The translations under genes were made by a program, and so were the position numbers. A DNA stretch of 27,613 bases, from positions 1-27,613 of the forward strand of contig MU859363.1 of NCBI GenBank assembly GCA_033297205.1, read 5' to 3'. Of the stretch, positions 1 through 8,663 are shown piece after piece (positions within the stretch are counted from its first letter, which is position 1; each line of letters opens with the position of its first letter). Under the pieces are notes generated by a model. The model saw only the letters and a list, made by a program, of their open reading frames with translations. It ran no database searches and was not told the DNA's origin. This DNA is from Pseudoneurospora amorphoporcata (lineage: Eukaryota > Ascomycota > Sordariomycetes > Sordariales > Sordariaceae).

Positions 1-408
1 TAACGTAGAAGGAATAGTATCCTCAGCAATCAGCCTTCTATACTACAAGGTAGTACAAGGCAGTTACAAGGCACAGTACTAGCCACACGTTAACAATTAT
101 CAACCCTGTTAGCTATATTCTATACTAGTTATTTAATAGACTAAATTATTAATTAGTACTTTTACTATCAAAAATCTTAAGAAACCGCTTTTTATACTAG
201 TAGACTATTATAACAAATTATAAAGATAGTAGAGAAAATTATTATTAAAATGGAGATATAACAGCTAATTATTAAACTTAATCGTCTTAATAATATTTAT
301 AAATGAAATCTACTCCTAAAACCTAAGTATTATAAGGATTTTAATAATTATTTATTAGGTAAATTATTTAAGTAAGTAAAAGAGGCCTATTTATAAAATT
401 ATAAGAAT
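1..408. other. AT-rich decayed repeat DNA, no gene
   Basis: Strongly AT-rich sequence full of stop codons in all frames. It lies directly upstream of, and probably belongs to, the decayed copia-type element that becomes readable from about 409. The first 100 bases are less AT-rich and could be the remains of an LTR, but I could not define its ends. No gene is supported. Confidence 0.6.
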
Positions 409-935
409 ATAAAAACGTAAATTAAGGTTAATGAAGATTTACCATAATTATAAAGTAAGTAAATCTTCGATTATATATAAGTATACATTTATAAATTTTA
501 TAAGAATAATATACTTCACAAATATAACGTATAATTCGTTATAATAGGCGATTAATAGAGTAAAAATAGTATAGATATGTACACCTCCACCCTACTAAGA
601 AAATTATTCAAATCTATTATTGCTCTCGCTGCAAAATTCAACCTCGAACTAATCTAATTTCATGCAATTAATACCTTTATTAATAGAACCTTCAATAAGG
701 AAATTTATATATGTATACTACTAAGATATTAAATTCTTAATAAAGTTCTTAAGTTAGTTAAGGCGCTATATAATTTTAAACAAATACTTCTACTATAGCA
801 ACGAAAATTTAATAATATATTTAAATTACCAAGCTTTAAAACAATCTCTAAGGATTCGTATATTATAAAGAAAAATAATATTCTTATATTATACTATATT
901 AATAATATCGTCTTTATATTTAATAAGAGTAAAAT
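409..935 (+). pseudogene. RIP-degraded Ty1/copia reverse transcriptase relic
   Basis: Reading in the frame of base 580 gives a recognisable copia-type reverse transcriptase interrupted by stops. Landmarks in order are a VYIYKFYKNN-like segment near 480-510 (family form Y-K-F-D-x-x-G), FVIIGD (family VVRGD), IALAAKFNLELI followed by FHAINTFINRTFNKEIYI (family QxDAxNAFLxxxLxEEIY), KALYNFKQ (family LYGLKQ) and YYINNIVF at 892-915 in place of the catalytic YVDD. Stops at 655 (TAA, expected Gln), 730 (TAA, expected Gln) and 796 (TAG, expected Trp) are what C-to-T and G-to-A changes produce. The two catalytic Asp are Asn. The gag, protease and integrase parts expected upstream are not readable, and the downstream part is cut by the element starting at 978. 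It is non-functional. Confidence 0.8.
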
Positions 936-1354
936 AAAAAAGGTTAATAAATACGTAATAAATCTATAATTAAAATAGAGAAACTCTATTTGTACGTGGT
1001 GAAAACTCTATTTGTACGTAGTAAAAAAAAAAAAGTAATTTCAATGTTGTTTTTAAAGTACTAAGGACATAAATAAGGGGACGCAAAGTATATCATAATT
1101 TTTCTGATTTTTTCCTATATCTATTGTTACTATTTTTATAAACGTATGCACTTAGTAGCTAAAGAAAACGTTGAAGAAAGAGAAATATTATAAATAAATA
1201 ATTAAGAACATTAAAATTCCAAAAGTCTAGAAGAGTATGATTTAGATGACGCTTTGGGCTATGAGGTTACTACTTACTTCAAAAAATCCGCTAAAATTCA
1301 ACGAGTAATTTGGTACTACTTTTAGTTTCATATAATAAGATTTGGTTAAGTTAT

Positions 1355-1482
1355 TGTCACGGCGGTGGCAGACCACTACACTAACCAGGCCATGTTCCTG
1401 CAAAAGGATATAAGTAATTGAAGCTGGCAATTCGGTTCCTCAAGTGGTCTTATATAGTTGCGACGGCACGCTTGCCGTCACA
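1355..1482 (-). repeat. 3' LTR of the TRIM-like element
   Basis: Second 128-bp terminal repeat, about 97 percent identical to the other. Of the four differences, three show T here where the other copy has C (plus strand) and one is the reverse, consistent with light RIP or deamination after insertion. It is preceded on the element strand by the polypurine tract. Confidence 0.8.
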
Positions 1483-1493
1483 TTCCCCCCCTT
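1483..1493 (-). other. Polypurine tract of the TRIM-like element
   Basis: On the minus strand this reads AAGGGGGGGAA and directly abuts the TG start of the 3' LTR, the position where plus-strand DNA synthesis is primed in LTR retrotransposons. It decides the orientation of the element. Confidence 0.7.
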
Positions 1494-1717
1494 ACATTGA
1501 GAGGTTCGTCCCGAACCTCGACCCCCCTCCAACGCCAACAGTGCCAGCTAGCAACTGATGCTTAGGGAGCCGATCGAATCAAATTGGGAGCTCTCAATTA
1601 AGGCCGGTACCGTTCTTGGTCATCCGGGGTAAGGAGAACCTATATAAGGGTATCCGAAAAACTTGAAAGTTTTTCCAACTACGAGGTTCGAACTCGCAGC
1701 CTTTAGCTTTGGTTAAG

Positions 1718-1845
1718 TGTCACGGCGGTGGCAGACCACTACACTAACCAGGCCATGTTCCTGCAAAAGGATACAAGTAACCGAAGCTGGCAATTTGGTT
1801 CCTCAAGTGGTCTTATATAGTTGCGACGGCACGCTTGCCGTCACA
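1718..1845 (-). repeat. 5' LTR of the TRIM-like element
   Basis: 128-bp terminal repeat. On the element strand it starts TGTGACGGC and ends GCCGTGACA, so its own ends are near-inverted repeats. It contains a TATA-like TATATAAG about 26 bases from its start. It is followed by GTTAT, the right-hand target duplication. Confidence 0.8.
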
Positions 1846-1914
1846 GTTATAATAAAAAACAAAAAGTGCACCACGTACAAATAGAGTTTTCACTACGTAC
1901 AAATAGAGTTTCTC

Positions 1915-3632
1915 TACTTTTAATACTAAGATAAAATATAAGTGCTACCCTAAAAAAAAAAAAATTTGGGATTATAGGAGGTTGATTTAGAAGATTTGGA
2001 TAAGAAATTAGGATTAAGGGTATAAAATATCTATAAATAACTTTACTTTTAACCTCAAAGAGGCAAGAGAAGTCTGCAAGTGGGGGAGGTATGTCAAATT
2101 GCAGGGTGCAGATCACACCTAGTTGTAGAGGGTCCCAGTCACCTGATTATAGGTCTTGGCATTTCTGGGATACCCGAGCACCCCCCAGACCTTCTGGAGC
2201 GGATCTGTTGCACAGCCAGTTTCTAGACAGTTCAATCAACCAGTTCACATCAGTAAATCTGACAGCAGTGAGGACGAGGTGAAGTCGTGATTGGAGGTCA
2301 CGGTTTCTTTCTTTCTTTCTTGTCTTGTCGAAACGGGCTTCTTCGATAGGTCCCGTCACCCACCGCGGTTGCCGGGCCGCACGCTGTGAGTTGCTGATGG
2401 CGGCAATGTAGGTGGTACCTATATGGAATGTCACTGCACGCAAGGAAATGGGTATGTTCTTCAGTTCACTTCTACATATCTCTATGTGGTTTGAACCATC
2501 GTTACCTAACTCCTGGCGTCATCGCAGCCTTTTGGTCTTCATAAGAGCACTGGCTATTCGCAGTACCTATAACAAGCACAAACGCTACTTTAACTTCCAT
2601 CATGGAATTGAATGTATCGTGGCCCCACTCCTTGGGTCACGGCCGGCTTGTTCTGTTCGACATTCAATGCGACTACTGTGGCTGTTGGTCCGGGCTGGAG
2701 GATCACCCCGCGCAGATGAGGGATGTGGATGTGGGTATCAGATACCTATGTCTGTTAGCCAAGACATGAGCATCTAACGAAAACTACGCTTACAAACAAA
2801 GCTCTACTGTTAGTATATAATACTAACACTATCCGCAGCCTTTAACAGACACAAAGGCCTCACAAACTTGAATGACGTGGGAGATGCCCGTTCTGCTGAG
2901 GGTTGAAACCTGACGGAGCTTGTTCGTTCGTGGCCTCAGACCTCTTTCTCCAGCTCACAGCTGATGTATCCGCTGAACACTCCACCAGCACATCAAATCA
3001 GGCCCAAAGACTATTATTGTCCTGAACACGGCCAACGTCTAACAAAGCTCCAGTCTGTTTGTCTGCGAAGTCTAGTTTATATAATGATTGCTCGCAAGGA
3101 CGTCGAATTTGGCCAAGACAACTGACGAGTGACGTAAATATTGCTGGATGATTGTTTCCCTTCGAATCACCTCATGCAGTGCTAGGACGTTCATCCGTTC
3201 AGTACTTGAACATAGGTACCTATTAACGAGGTGCCTGCCCTGATGGAACTCGAGCTTCAATTCTGACACGAGTAGGAATGGCCTGACTTGCTTGACGCTA
3301 ACATCCCGTCTGTCATGTCTCCGTGACTACAATTTCCAAGCATATGATCCACGGCAACCTAAAAAGCTCTAGGCCCCAGACCTTCATCCCGCGTCCCCCC
3401 TAACGTAAACTCTAAACCAATGCTTGTGATAACCAGGGGGGGGGCCCCATATTCCCGGGCCTAGCTTCCATTCTAACGTGGAGGTGCATCTTGCTCCGAT
3501 TATCGCTCCCAACCCTGACACAACAGGACGGACCTCAGGAACCTTCTAGCCTGATACATCTGTGACAACCCAACTCCGAGTCTCTTTTTCTTTTTTCTCT
3601 AAATCTCATATTTTACGCATGGCATCGACGGT
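1915..3632. other. Intergenic region; AT-rich to about 2090, then ordinary non-coding DNA
   Basis: The first part is a continuation of the AT-rich repeat block. From about 2090 base composition becomes normal. Open frames of 60-120 codons exist on both strands (for example 2412-2777 plus) but show no family motif and no convincing codon bias. Visible small structures are a TTTC run near 2304-2321, a 9-bp-arm palindrome at 2808-2828 (TGTTAGTAT, spacer ATA, complement), a TAGGTACCTA palindrome near 3213, a G9 run near 3436 and a pyrimidine-rich tract at 3581-3600. That tract is typical of the region just upstream of a fungal start codon and probably belongs to the kinase promoter or leader. Confidence 0.5.
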
Positions 3633-3856
3633 ATGCCGAGTTTCTTGCTGCAAAATGTCAAAGCGCCCGTCCGGCTGATGAGCATGGCGACACCAAGAGG
3701 AGGAAACCGAGGACAGCTCCTCAAACTGGTGATGACTCGAAGCTTCAAGAGCTCTACCTCAGTTGTGACACCAAGACTATCAGCATCACCAACGAGCGCA
3801 CGAACAATATCTTCAACCCTTCAGATTCGATCTACCTCTACTTACAGCCAACATAG
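3566..3856 (+). other. Open frame overlapping the kinase 5' end, unexplained
   Basis: In the frame of base 3620 the sequence is open from 3566 to a TAG at 3854-3856. From about 3674 it reads like real protein (ADEHGDTKRRKPRTAPQ, later KLQELYLSCDTKTISITNE), with mostly C- or G-ending codons (ATC, AAC, GAC, TAC, CTC, AAG, GAG). The frame used for the kinase N-terminus over the same bases is rich in A-ending codons. The frame has no ATG of its own. It could be chance, the end of a spliced upstream ORF, or a sign that the kinase N-terminus is spliced differently from the simplest model. Confidence 0.3.
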
Positions 3857-5384
3857 TCCGAAATGGCGCCCAGTGTCTGTCCTGGATGAGTATGCGCACT
3901 TCCTCCCCTTGCCTCGGAGTAGACACCAGGAGCTCAAGCTTACAATGTCATCTCTTCACTTTACAGATGGGTCGCAAAGGAAGCTCGAGCGGTCAGTTTG
4001 CGCCAGCTGATGGTCTTCGGCCGCTCCCTGAGCGAGCCGAGGTTGATCAGCTCTGCCAACTATGTGCGAACGGAGCTTCCGACGAGGTAAGTTCTCAAGA
4101 GTCACACCCAATCTTCAGAAAACGGAAGCTACAGTATCTGACCATGTGCACCATACTCACAGAATCGCCCACCGAATCCGCGACATGCAACGCCTGCCCT
4201 ACGTAGTCGTAACGAACCCGCACATCAACGAAGTCTACGACCTCTACTACACAGCCTTCGACACCTTCCGCAAGATCCCCGAAATCAAGACCCTCGAAGA
4301 CAACGAGGCTCTATGTGCCACCATCCGGTCCACCCTCAAAGCGCATTTGACCGTGATCCCCAATCTAGCCATGGGCATCTTGGAGTCAGCCGGACTCATG
4401 GACGCAAAGGAGCTAGACAAGTTCATGAACGTACTCCTACGATCTCGCATCTCCCGCCGCGTCATCGCCGAGCAACACCTAGCTCTAACCGACACCTTCA
4501 ACGCTCCCTGGTTCTCCCCGGGAGCCAAGCTTTCTGATTATGAGTTTATTGGCGAAGTCTTTCTGAAGTGCGTCGCCAAGGAGGTCGTCGAACGGTGCGG
4601 CCAGGCCATCCGCGACATCGCGCAGCGCGCCTATGGTCCGGACGTGGCGATCCCGAAGATCAAAATCGACGGACACCTGGAGGCCAACTTCCCGTACATC
4701 CTTAGCCACCTCGAGTACATTATCGGCGAGCTGCTCCGTAACTCGGTGCAGGCCGTGGTGGAGAAGCACCAACTTCTCAAAGCAAAGTCTGGAGGAGGAA
4801 AGGAAATCGGCCCGCCGCCGCCGATCGAAGTAACAATCTGCGAAAGCAGCCAACACGTCATCATCCGCATCTCGGACCAAGGCGGCGGCATCCAGCAGGA
4901 CGTTCTTCCCTATCTCTGGTCCTTCAGCAAGGGGCCCGCAAGCAAGCAACTCCTTGCAAATTTGGAACAGGTGCCCAAGATGGCGGCCACGATGCAGGAA
5001 CTTAAGCTCGAGGGTACCACCTCTAGCGACGAGGCTGGTGAAACGATGACGGTGGGCAAGGTACAGCAACAACAAAAGCAGCAGGAACAACAACAGCAGC
5101 AACCACAACAAAATGAACAACAGAAAATCAAGGGCATCCACAACAGAAGCAACTTCCCCGGCGACCCAGGCTACAGCAACTCCTTAGCGACGCTAACCAG
5201 CCGTCCGCCAAACCTGCGCTTGGGCATGGGCCTGCCGTTGAGCAGGGTGTACGCTGAGTACTGGGCCGGTAGCCTGGCGCTGCACAGTCTGGAAGGGTAC
5301 GGCGTGGATGCGTTCTTGCAGATTTCGAAGTTGGGGAATAAAAACGAGCAGTTAACGACGCGGGCGACGATGGATGCGGTTTAG
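3633..5384 (+). CDS. Mitochondrial pyruvate dehydrogenase kinase family protein
   Basis: Protein kinase of the PDK/BCKDK family (GHKL fold), which phosphorylates and switches off the E1-alpha subunit of a mitochondrial 2-oxoacid dehydrogenase complex, most likely pyruvate dehydrogenase. Exons are 3633-3889, 3967-4086 and 4163-5384; introns 3890-3966 (GTATGC...CAG) and 4087-4162 (GTAAGT...CAG, branch CTGAC) give 532 residues. Splicing restores the family sequence WRPVSVLDEWVAKEAR then SLRQLMVFGRSL and SANYVRTELPTRIAHRIRD. The ATP-binding boxes are visible: N box ELLRNSVQAVVE at about 314-325 with the catalytic Glu, G1 DQGGGI at about 365, LWSFSKGP at about 377, and G2 LRLGMGLPLS at about 477. 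Between the last two lies a Gln-rich insert at about 427-447. The N-terminus is Ser/Arg-rich with no acidic residues over its first 80 or so positions, as expected for a mitochondrial presequence. The start is uncertain: an ATG at 3619 lies out of frame, either as a short upstream ORF or joined by an intron beginning GTATGC at 3631 to an acceptor near 3826, which would give a shorter N-terminus. I cannot tell whether this is the Pkp1, Pkp2 or BCKDK paralogue. Confidence 0.88.
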
Positions 5385-6226
5385 AGAGCATCATCGGAGG
5401 ACGAAGTGAGGTGGACGGTGGAAAGGGTCATGGAGAAAGGAATAAGACCCATTGGTTCAGTAGTTCAGCGCAAAGGAAGAAGGGTGTCACAGTGACCTGA
5501 TGTTGGCGTAAATGGATGGGTTATTATTCCGTTCGGTATCATGGATCTGGGTTATTCCGCGTTCGCATGTGCAAAGTTGGGCGGGCTTGGTGTACGGAGC
5601 GAACAACCTCGTATTTTCCTACGCAATATCGTTAGCTGGGCATGATATGGAGATAACAAATCATCATTGCATATGCAATTTTATACTCCGTTAACTTGTG
5701 ACCATTATCAACTCTCAACATAAATCACTGCAACCGAAAGCCAAAGCTTGGTCCTCAAAAAATGGCAGCCTTTCTCATTATTTGGTATCATTGAAAGGGA
5801 GACTGCTAGCAGAATTACATCGTAGCTAAGACGGATAGAAAAAAAATTGACGTGATGCGTGTGAAGTTAAGTGGTAAAGGGGTTGGTGGTAAAATGTCAG
5901 TTGCCGCTCGAAATCTTCCAAATATCTGTAACTTTTCATCCCCATCTCTCCTGTACCTCCCTGCGCGACTCGGGGTTATGCAGAAAGGGCTTGGGAAGAT
6001 GAGGGAACCAGGGCATGTGTATAAAAACATGAGGAGTCGCCCCTTCTAACAAGCCTCGACTGAAGACCACGCCAATCTACCAAACCGCAGCATATCCATG
6101 AACATCGTCTTCAAGGTATGTAAGTCGCCTAGTTCGTCTTCACGTAAACATGTCGAAAAGAATCGAGGCGCAGGTACGTTAGTGCTCGATAGAACGGGAG
6201 ACGGTCGTCCCCCTTGTGATGACCGC
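5385..6226. other. Convergent intergenic region between kinase and cdc12 3' ends
   Basis: About 840 bp lying downstream of both flanking genes, so it should hold their 3' untranslated regions and polyadenylation sites. AT-rich stretches at 5690-5870 are consistent with that. Short open frames (5512-5694 plus, 5852-6049 plus) have no recognisable content. I see no gene. Confidence 0.5.
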
Positions 6227-7589
6227 TTAGCGGCGACCGTGGCTGCGGACGGCGCTTCCCTGCAAAGATTCAAGCTCCATCTCGAGGGACTTGATCTGGG
6301 CGTGGGTTTGTTCGAGGTCCTTGTTGAGACGGTCGCGCTCGGCAATGAGCTTCTGCTCCCACTGCCTGAAGCGCTGCTCCTCAATCTTGACCTGTTCTGT
6401 GAAGCGCTTGCGGAGAGCCTCCTCCTCCTCCTTGAACTTGGGGTTGTCGAGCTTCCTTGGGCGAGCCTCGCCGAACTTGCGGGTCTCCATTTGCTGGGCG
6501 CGGTAAGCCTCGTAGTGCAGCTCCTCTGTTGTGTGGATAAGGTCCAACATGTGGGTGCGAATAAGAATCGAACGGAGCTTCTTGAAGTCGCAGTGTTCCT
6601 CGTTCTCGACCTCGGCAACACCCCACGAGTACTGACGACCCTTGACAATACGTCCATCGCTGGTCTTAACATCCTTCTCGGAACCAATAACGGCAAAGGG
6701 CATGGCGGCCATCAAGCTGCGGGCGTGTTGTGCGGCAGCCTCGTCATCCTCCTCAATAGGTGGCTGATAGATCTTGATACCCTGAGCTTCGATGACGGCA
6801 CGGATCTGGAAACAACTGTTAGCGACAAATTGGGCACGTGTTAGGGAAACCAGCAGACACTCACCCTGGACTTGAACCTCGCCAGGTCGGCAGGGCTGAG
6901 GGTGTCGGCCTTGGCGATAACGGGGATGAGGTTAACGCGAGAGCACAGTCTCTTCATAACCTCGATATCTAGGGGCTTAAGGGTGTGGCCGGTAGGACGG
7001 ATGAAGTACAAGCAGGCGTGGACACGGAGGTCGATCTTGTCCTGACGGCGGGGTTGTTGCTCCTGGAGCATGTAGGACTCGTGCTGGTCGTCGAGGAATT
7101 CGATAATGGGCATCCATGAGTCGCGATTGTTGACGTAGTCACCAAAGCCGGGGGTGTCGATAACAGTCAGGCGAACTATAAGCTGGTCAGACAGAGCTCT
7201 CTGATAAGACACCAAGGTCCCCGTTCCCCTGCGCAATCTGCTGCCGTACCCTTGAAGAACTTCTCTTCGAGCTCAGCCTTTGTGATTTCGATCTCGACGG
7301 TCTTGTCGACCTGCTTCTGATGGCGCCTCTTGTGGTCGGCATAGTTCTTGATGGTCGTGGAGAACAGCGTGTTGATGAAGGTGGTCTTGCCGAGGCCGGA
7401 CTCGCCAGCAACCTATATCCATCCACGCTGTCAGCATTGGTTTACAGATCCGAGGTTCGGCAAGCTTTGGACAGTGAAGCGCACCATGATGGTAAACGCA
7501 GCGCCCCTCTTAGCAACAATCTTGTGTCGCTGGTTAGGCAGATTGGCAATGCCAATCGGTGAGGCGCTCTCGCTAGCGGCAGGGGACAT
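6227..7589 (-). CDS. cdc12: Septin Cdc12 family
   Basis: GTP-binding septin subunit that assembles with other septins into hetero-oligomeric rods and rings at septation and branch sites under the plasma membrane. Exons on the minus strand are 7589-7485, 7412-7250, 7175-6865 and 6805-6227; introns 7413-7484, 7176-7249 and 6806-6864 all have GT...AG ends. The product is 385 residues. Motifs: the N-terminal SPIGIANLPNQRHKIV (close to yeast Cdc12 PVGISNLPNQRYKIV), P-loop GESGLGKT at 38-45, DTPG at 96-99, AKAD at 177-180, and the septin unique element around HCDFKKLRSILIRTHMLDLI. The C-terminal coiled coil follows from FKEEEEALRKRFTEQVK onwards, ending SHGRR and TAA at 6227-6229. Assignment to Cdc12 rather than Cdc3, Cdc10 or Cdc11 rests on the N-terminal signature and the RFRQWEQKLIAERDRLN segment, which matches yeast Cdc12 closely. 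The start at 7589 gives an N-terminus of normal length. The gene is divergent from the Pwp2 gene. Confidence 0.93.
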
Positions 7590-8663
7590 CTTCAGCTGGG
7601 CGAAACACGAAACTGGGAGATAATTATGTGTAGAGGATTAAGTCACGATGCCGTTGCTGTAACGGCGAGTAGAAGCACCGGCAATTGGAGAAAAAGAGCG
7701 TCGGGCGGGATGCGTGGTGTATGTGGTGGTCGTGGATGGGAATCGAAATTAGGTTGATGTTGACAGTGGACGGGTGGGAGCGAGAGACAGACGAGGATGG
7801 AACTGCAGTCAGTGGTGGACGGGGACCCGTCGTGGAGCTCTGTGCTTCGTTCAGGGGAATTTGCTTGTTCAAATTTCCAGACCACCTCATTCATCTGGCC
7901 CAACCCAACACCACGGGCACAACCACCACGCAGGAGAGAGCAGCGACAGGGACCCGGACGGGAGCGCCAGGCCAAGCACTTCCAGGGACGGCTGCAGGGC
8001 CGCAGCAGACGGAGCAAGCAGCATTTCGCAGAGGGCAGCACGCCGCCTGTGATGAGTAGGCGCACGGAGCACATCCATAAGTAGTGTATTGGCACCTTCG
8101 AGCCCGGCAGTCTGCAGCAGCCACGAAAGGCCGTTCCTGACTGGCTGCGGCCTAGGGAAATGAGTGGAGCCTCCCCTTTTCCACCTGCTTCCCCAATTCC
8201 CCAGAGACGCTGGCGGCTCTCCACTGAAACGCGCTTGCCAGGTACCCTCGCCGAGCATTTAATCGATACGTGCCTTCCCTGCTAGCGCCGTGTTTGCGGT
8301 GATCAGCCATTGATTGCCAGCTCTGCCAGCCTTGCACTGTACATGTGACCGTGCACCGTGCTCGCCGGTCCGCTGTCGGTGAGGCTGCCAGTTTTGCCAA
8401 GCTTTCTGACAGCTGGTGTCGAAGCGAGGAGCTAACCCGACTCCATTCCCCGCCAAAGAGTTCATGAAATTTTTGGTTTTTTGGCTGGCAGAATCGCCAT
8501 TGAAAGTACGGGCGGTCTAGGCGCAAGCAGCCTGCCTGTAACTGAACTTCTGTTCCACTTATACAGACTTGTACATACTTCACATCCCATACTATCGGCG
8601 CATTGCAAACCCGGATTCTCCATCTTCAACACCCAAAGTCGAGGCATGGAATAGCGTTTGACA
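7590..8663. promoter_or_regulatory. Shared divergent promoter region between cdc12 and PWP2
   Basis: About 1.07 kb between the start codons of two divergently transcribed genes, so it must contain both promoters and 5' leaders. It is GC-rich in the middle (7900-8240) and AT-richer near the PWP2 start. Several overlapping open frames on both strands (7643-8258) have no family motif and look like by-products of GC-rich DNA. I see no clear TATA box or named factor site. Confidence 0.5.

Larger units (their letters stand above)
1355..1845 (-). mobile_element. TRIM-like miniature LTR retrotransposon (491 bp)
   Basis: Two 128-bp direct repeats (1355-1482 and 1718-1845) flank a 235-bp internal region. 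The LTRs run TG...CA on either strand and differ at only four positions, all transitions. The element is bounded by a perfect 5-bp duplication, GTTAT, at 1350-1354 and 1846-1850. On the minus strand a polypurine tract AAGGGGGGGAA (1493-1483) abuts the LTR at 1482, which gives the orientation: 5' LTR 1845-1718, 3' LTR 1482-1355. Each LTR contains TATATAAG on the minus strand (complement of 1449-1456 and 1812-1819). The internal region holds two hairpins (1501-1519; 1656-1675 with 9-bp arms and a 2-base loop) and a T-arm-like box GGTTCGAAC at about 1685. No protein is encoded, so it must have moved with enzymes from an autonomous element. The primer-binding site is not certain. Confidence 0.8.
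978..1914. mobile_element. TIR element (MITE-like), 441 bp host element split by a TRIM
   Basis: The ends are near-perfect inverted repeats of about 45 bp, beginning GAGAAACTCTATTTGTACG on the left and its complement on the right (ending at 1914). Within each TIR the motif ACTCTATTTGTACGT occurs twice, 22 bp apart. The motif is a C-to-T version of the CTCTACTCGCACGT motif of the element at 21001. Removing the nested TRIM and its 5-bp duplication leaves about 441 bp with no open reading frame of note. Unlike its three relatives it shows no clear 8-bp target duplication (TTAAAATA on the left, TACTTTTA on the right), so the ends may be decayed or rearranged. Confidence 0.65.

Noticed and set aside
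1341..1845. tRNA-derived SINE on the minus strand, from A-box- and B-box-like sequences
   Set aside because: The paired 128-bp direct repeats, polypurine tract and exact 5-bp duplication fit a miniature LTR element better. An acceptor stem cannot be formed and the A-box lies in an LTR. The boxes are kept only as a separate observation.
2412..2777. 121-codon open frame on the plus strand
   Set aside because: No family motif, mixed codon use and no matching splice signals; competing open frames overlap on the other strand.
3619..3678. ATG at 3619 as the kinase start without splicing
   Set aside because: It runs into TGA after 19 codons and is out of frame with the kinase; kept as a possible short upstream ORF or as an alternative spliced first exon.
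4485..5141. 218-codon open frame antisense to the kinase gene
   Set aside because: Its Leu-rich composition is the mirror of the Gln-rich and GC-biased kinase codons; it is a shadow frame.
6098..6844. 248-codon plus-strand open frame opposite cdc12
   Set aside because: Leu/Glu-rich antisense of the septin coiled coil and GTPase exons, which are firmly identified on the minus strand.
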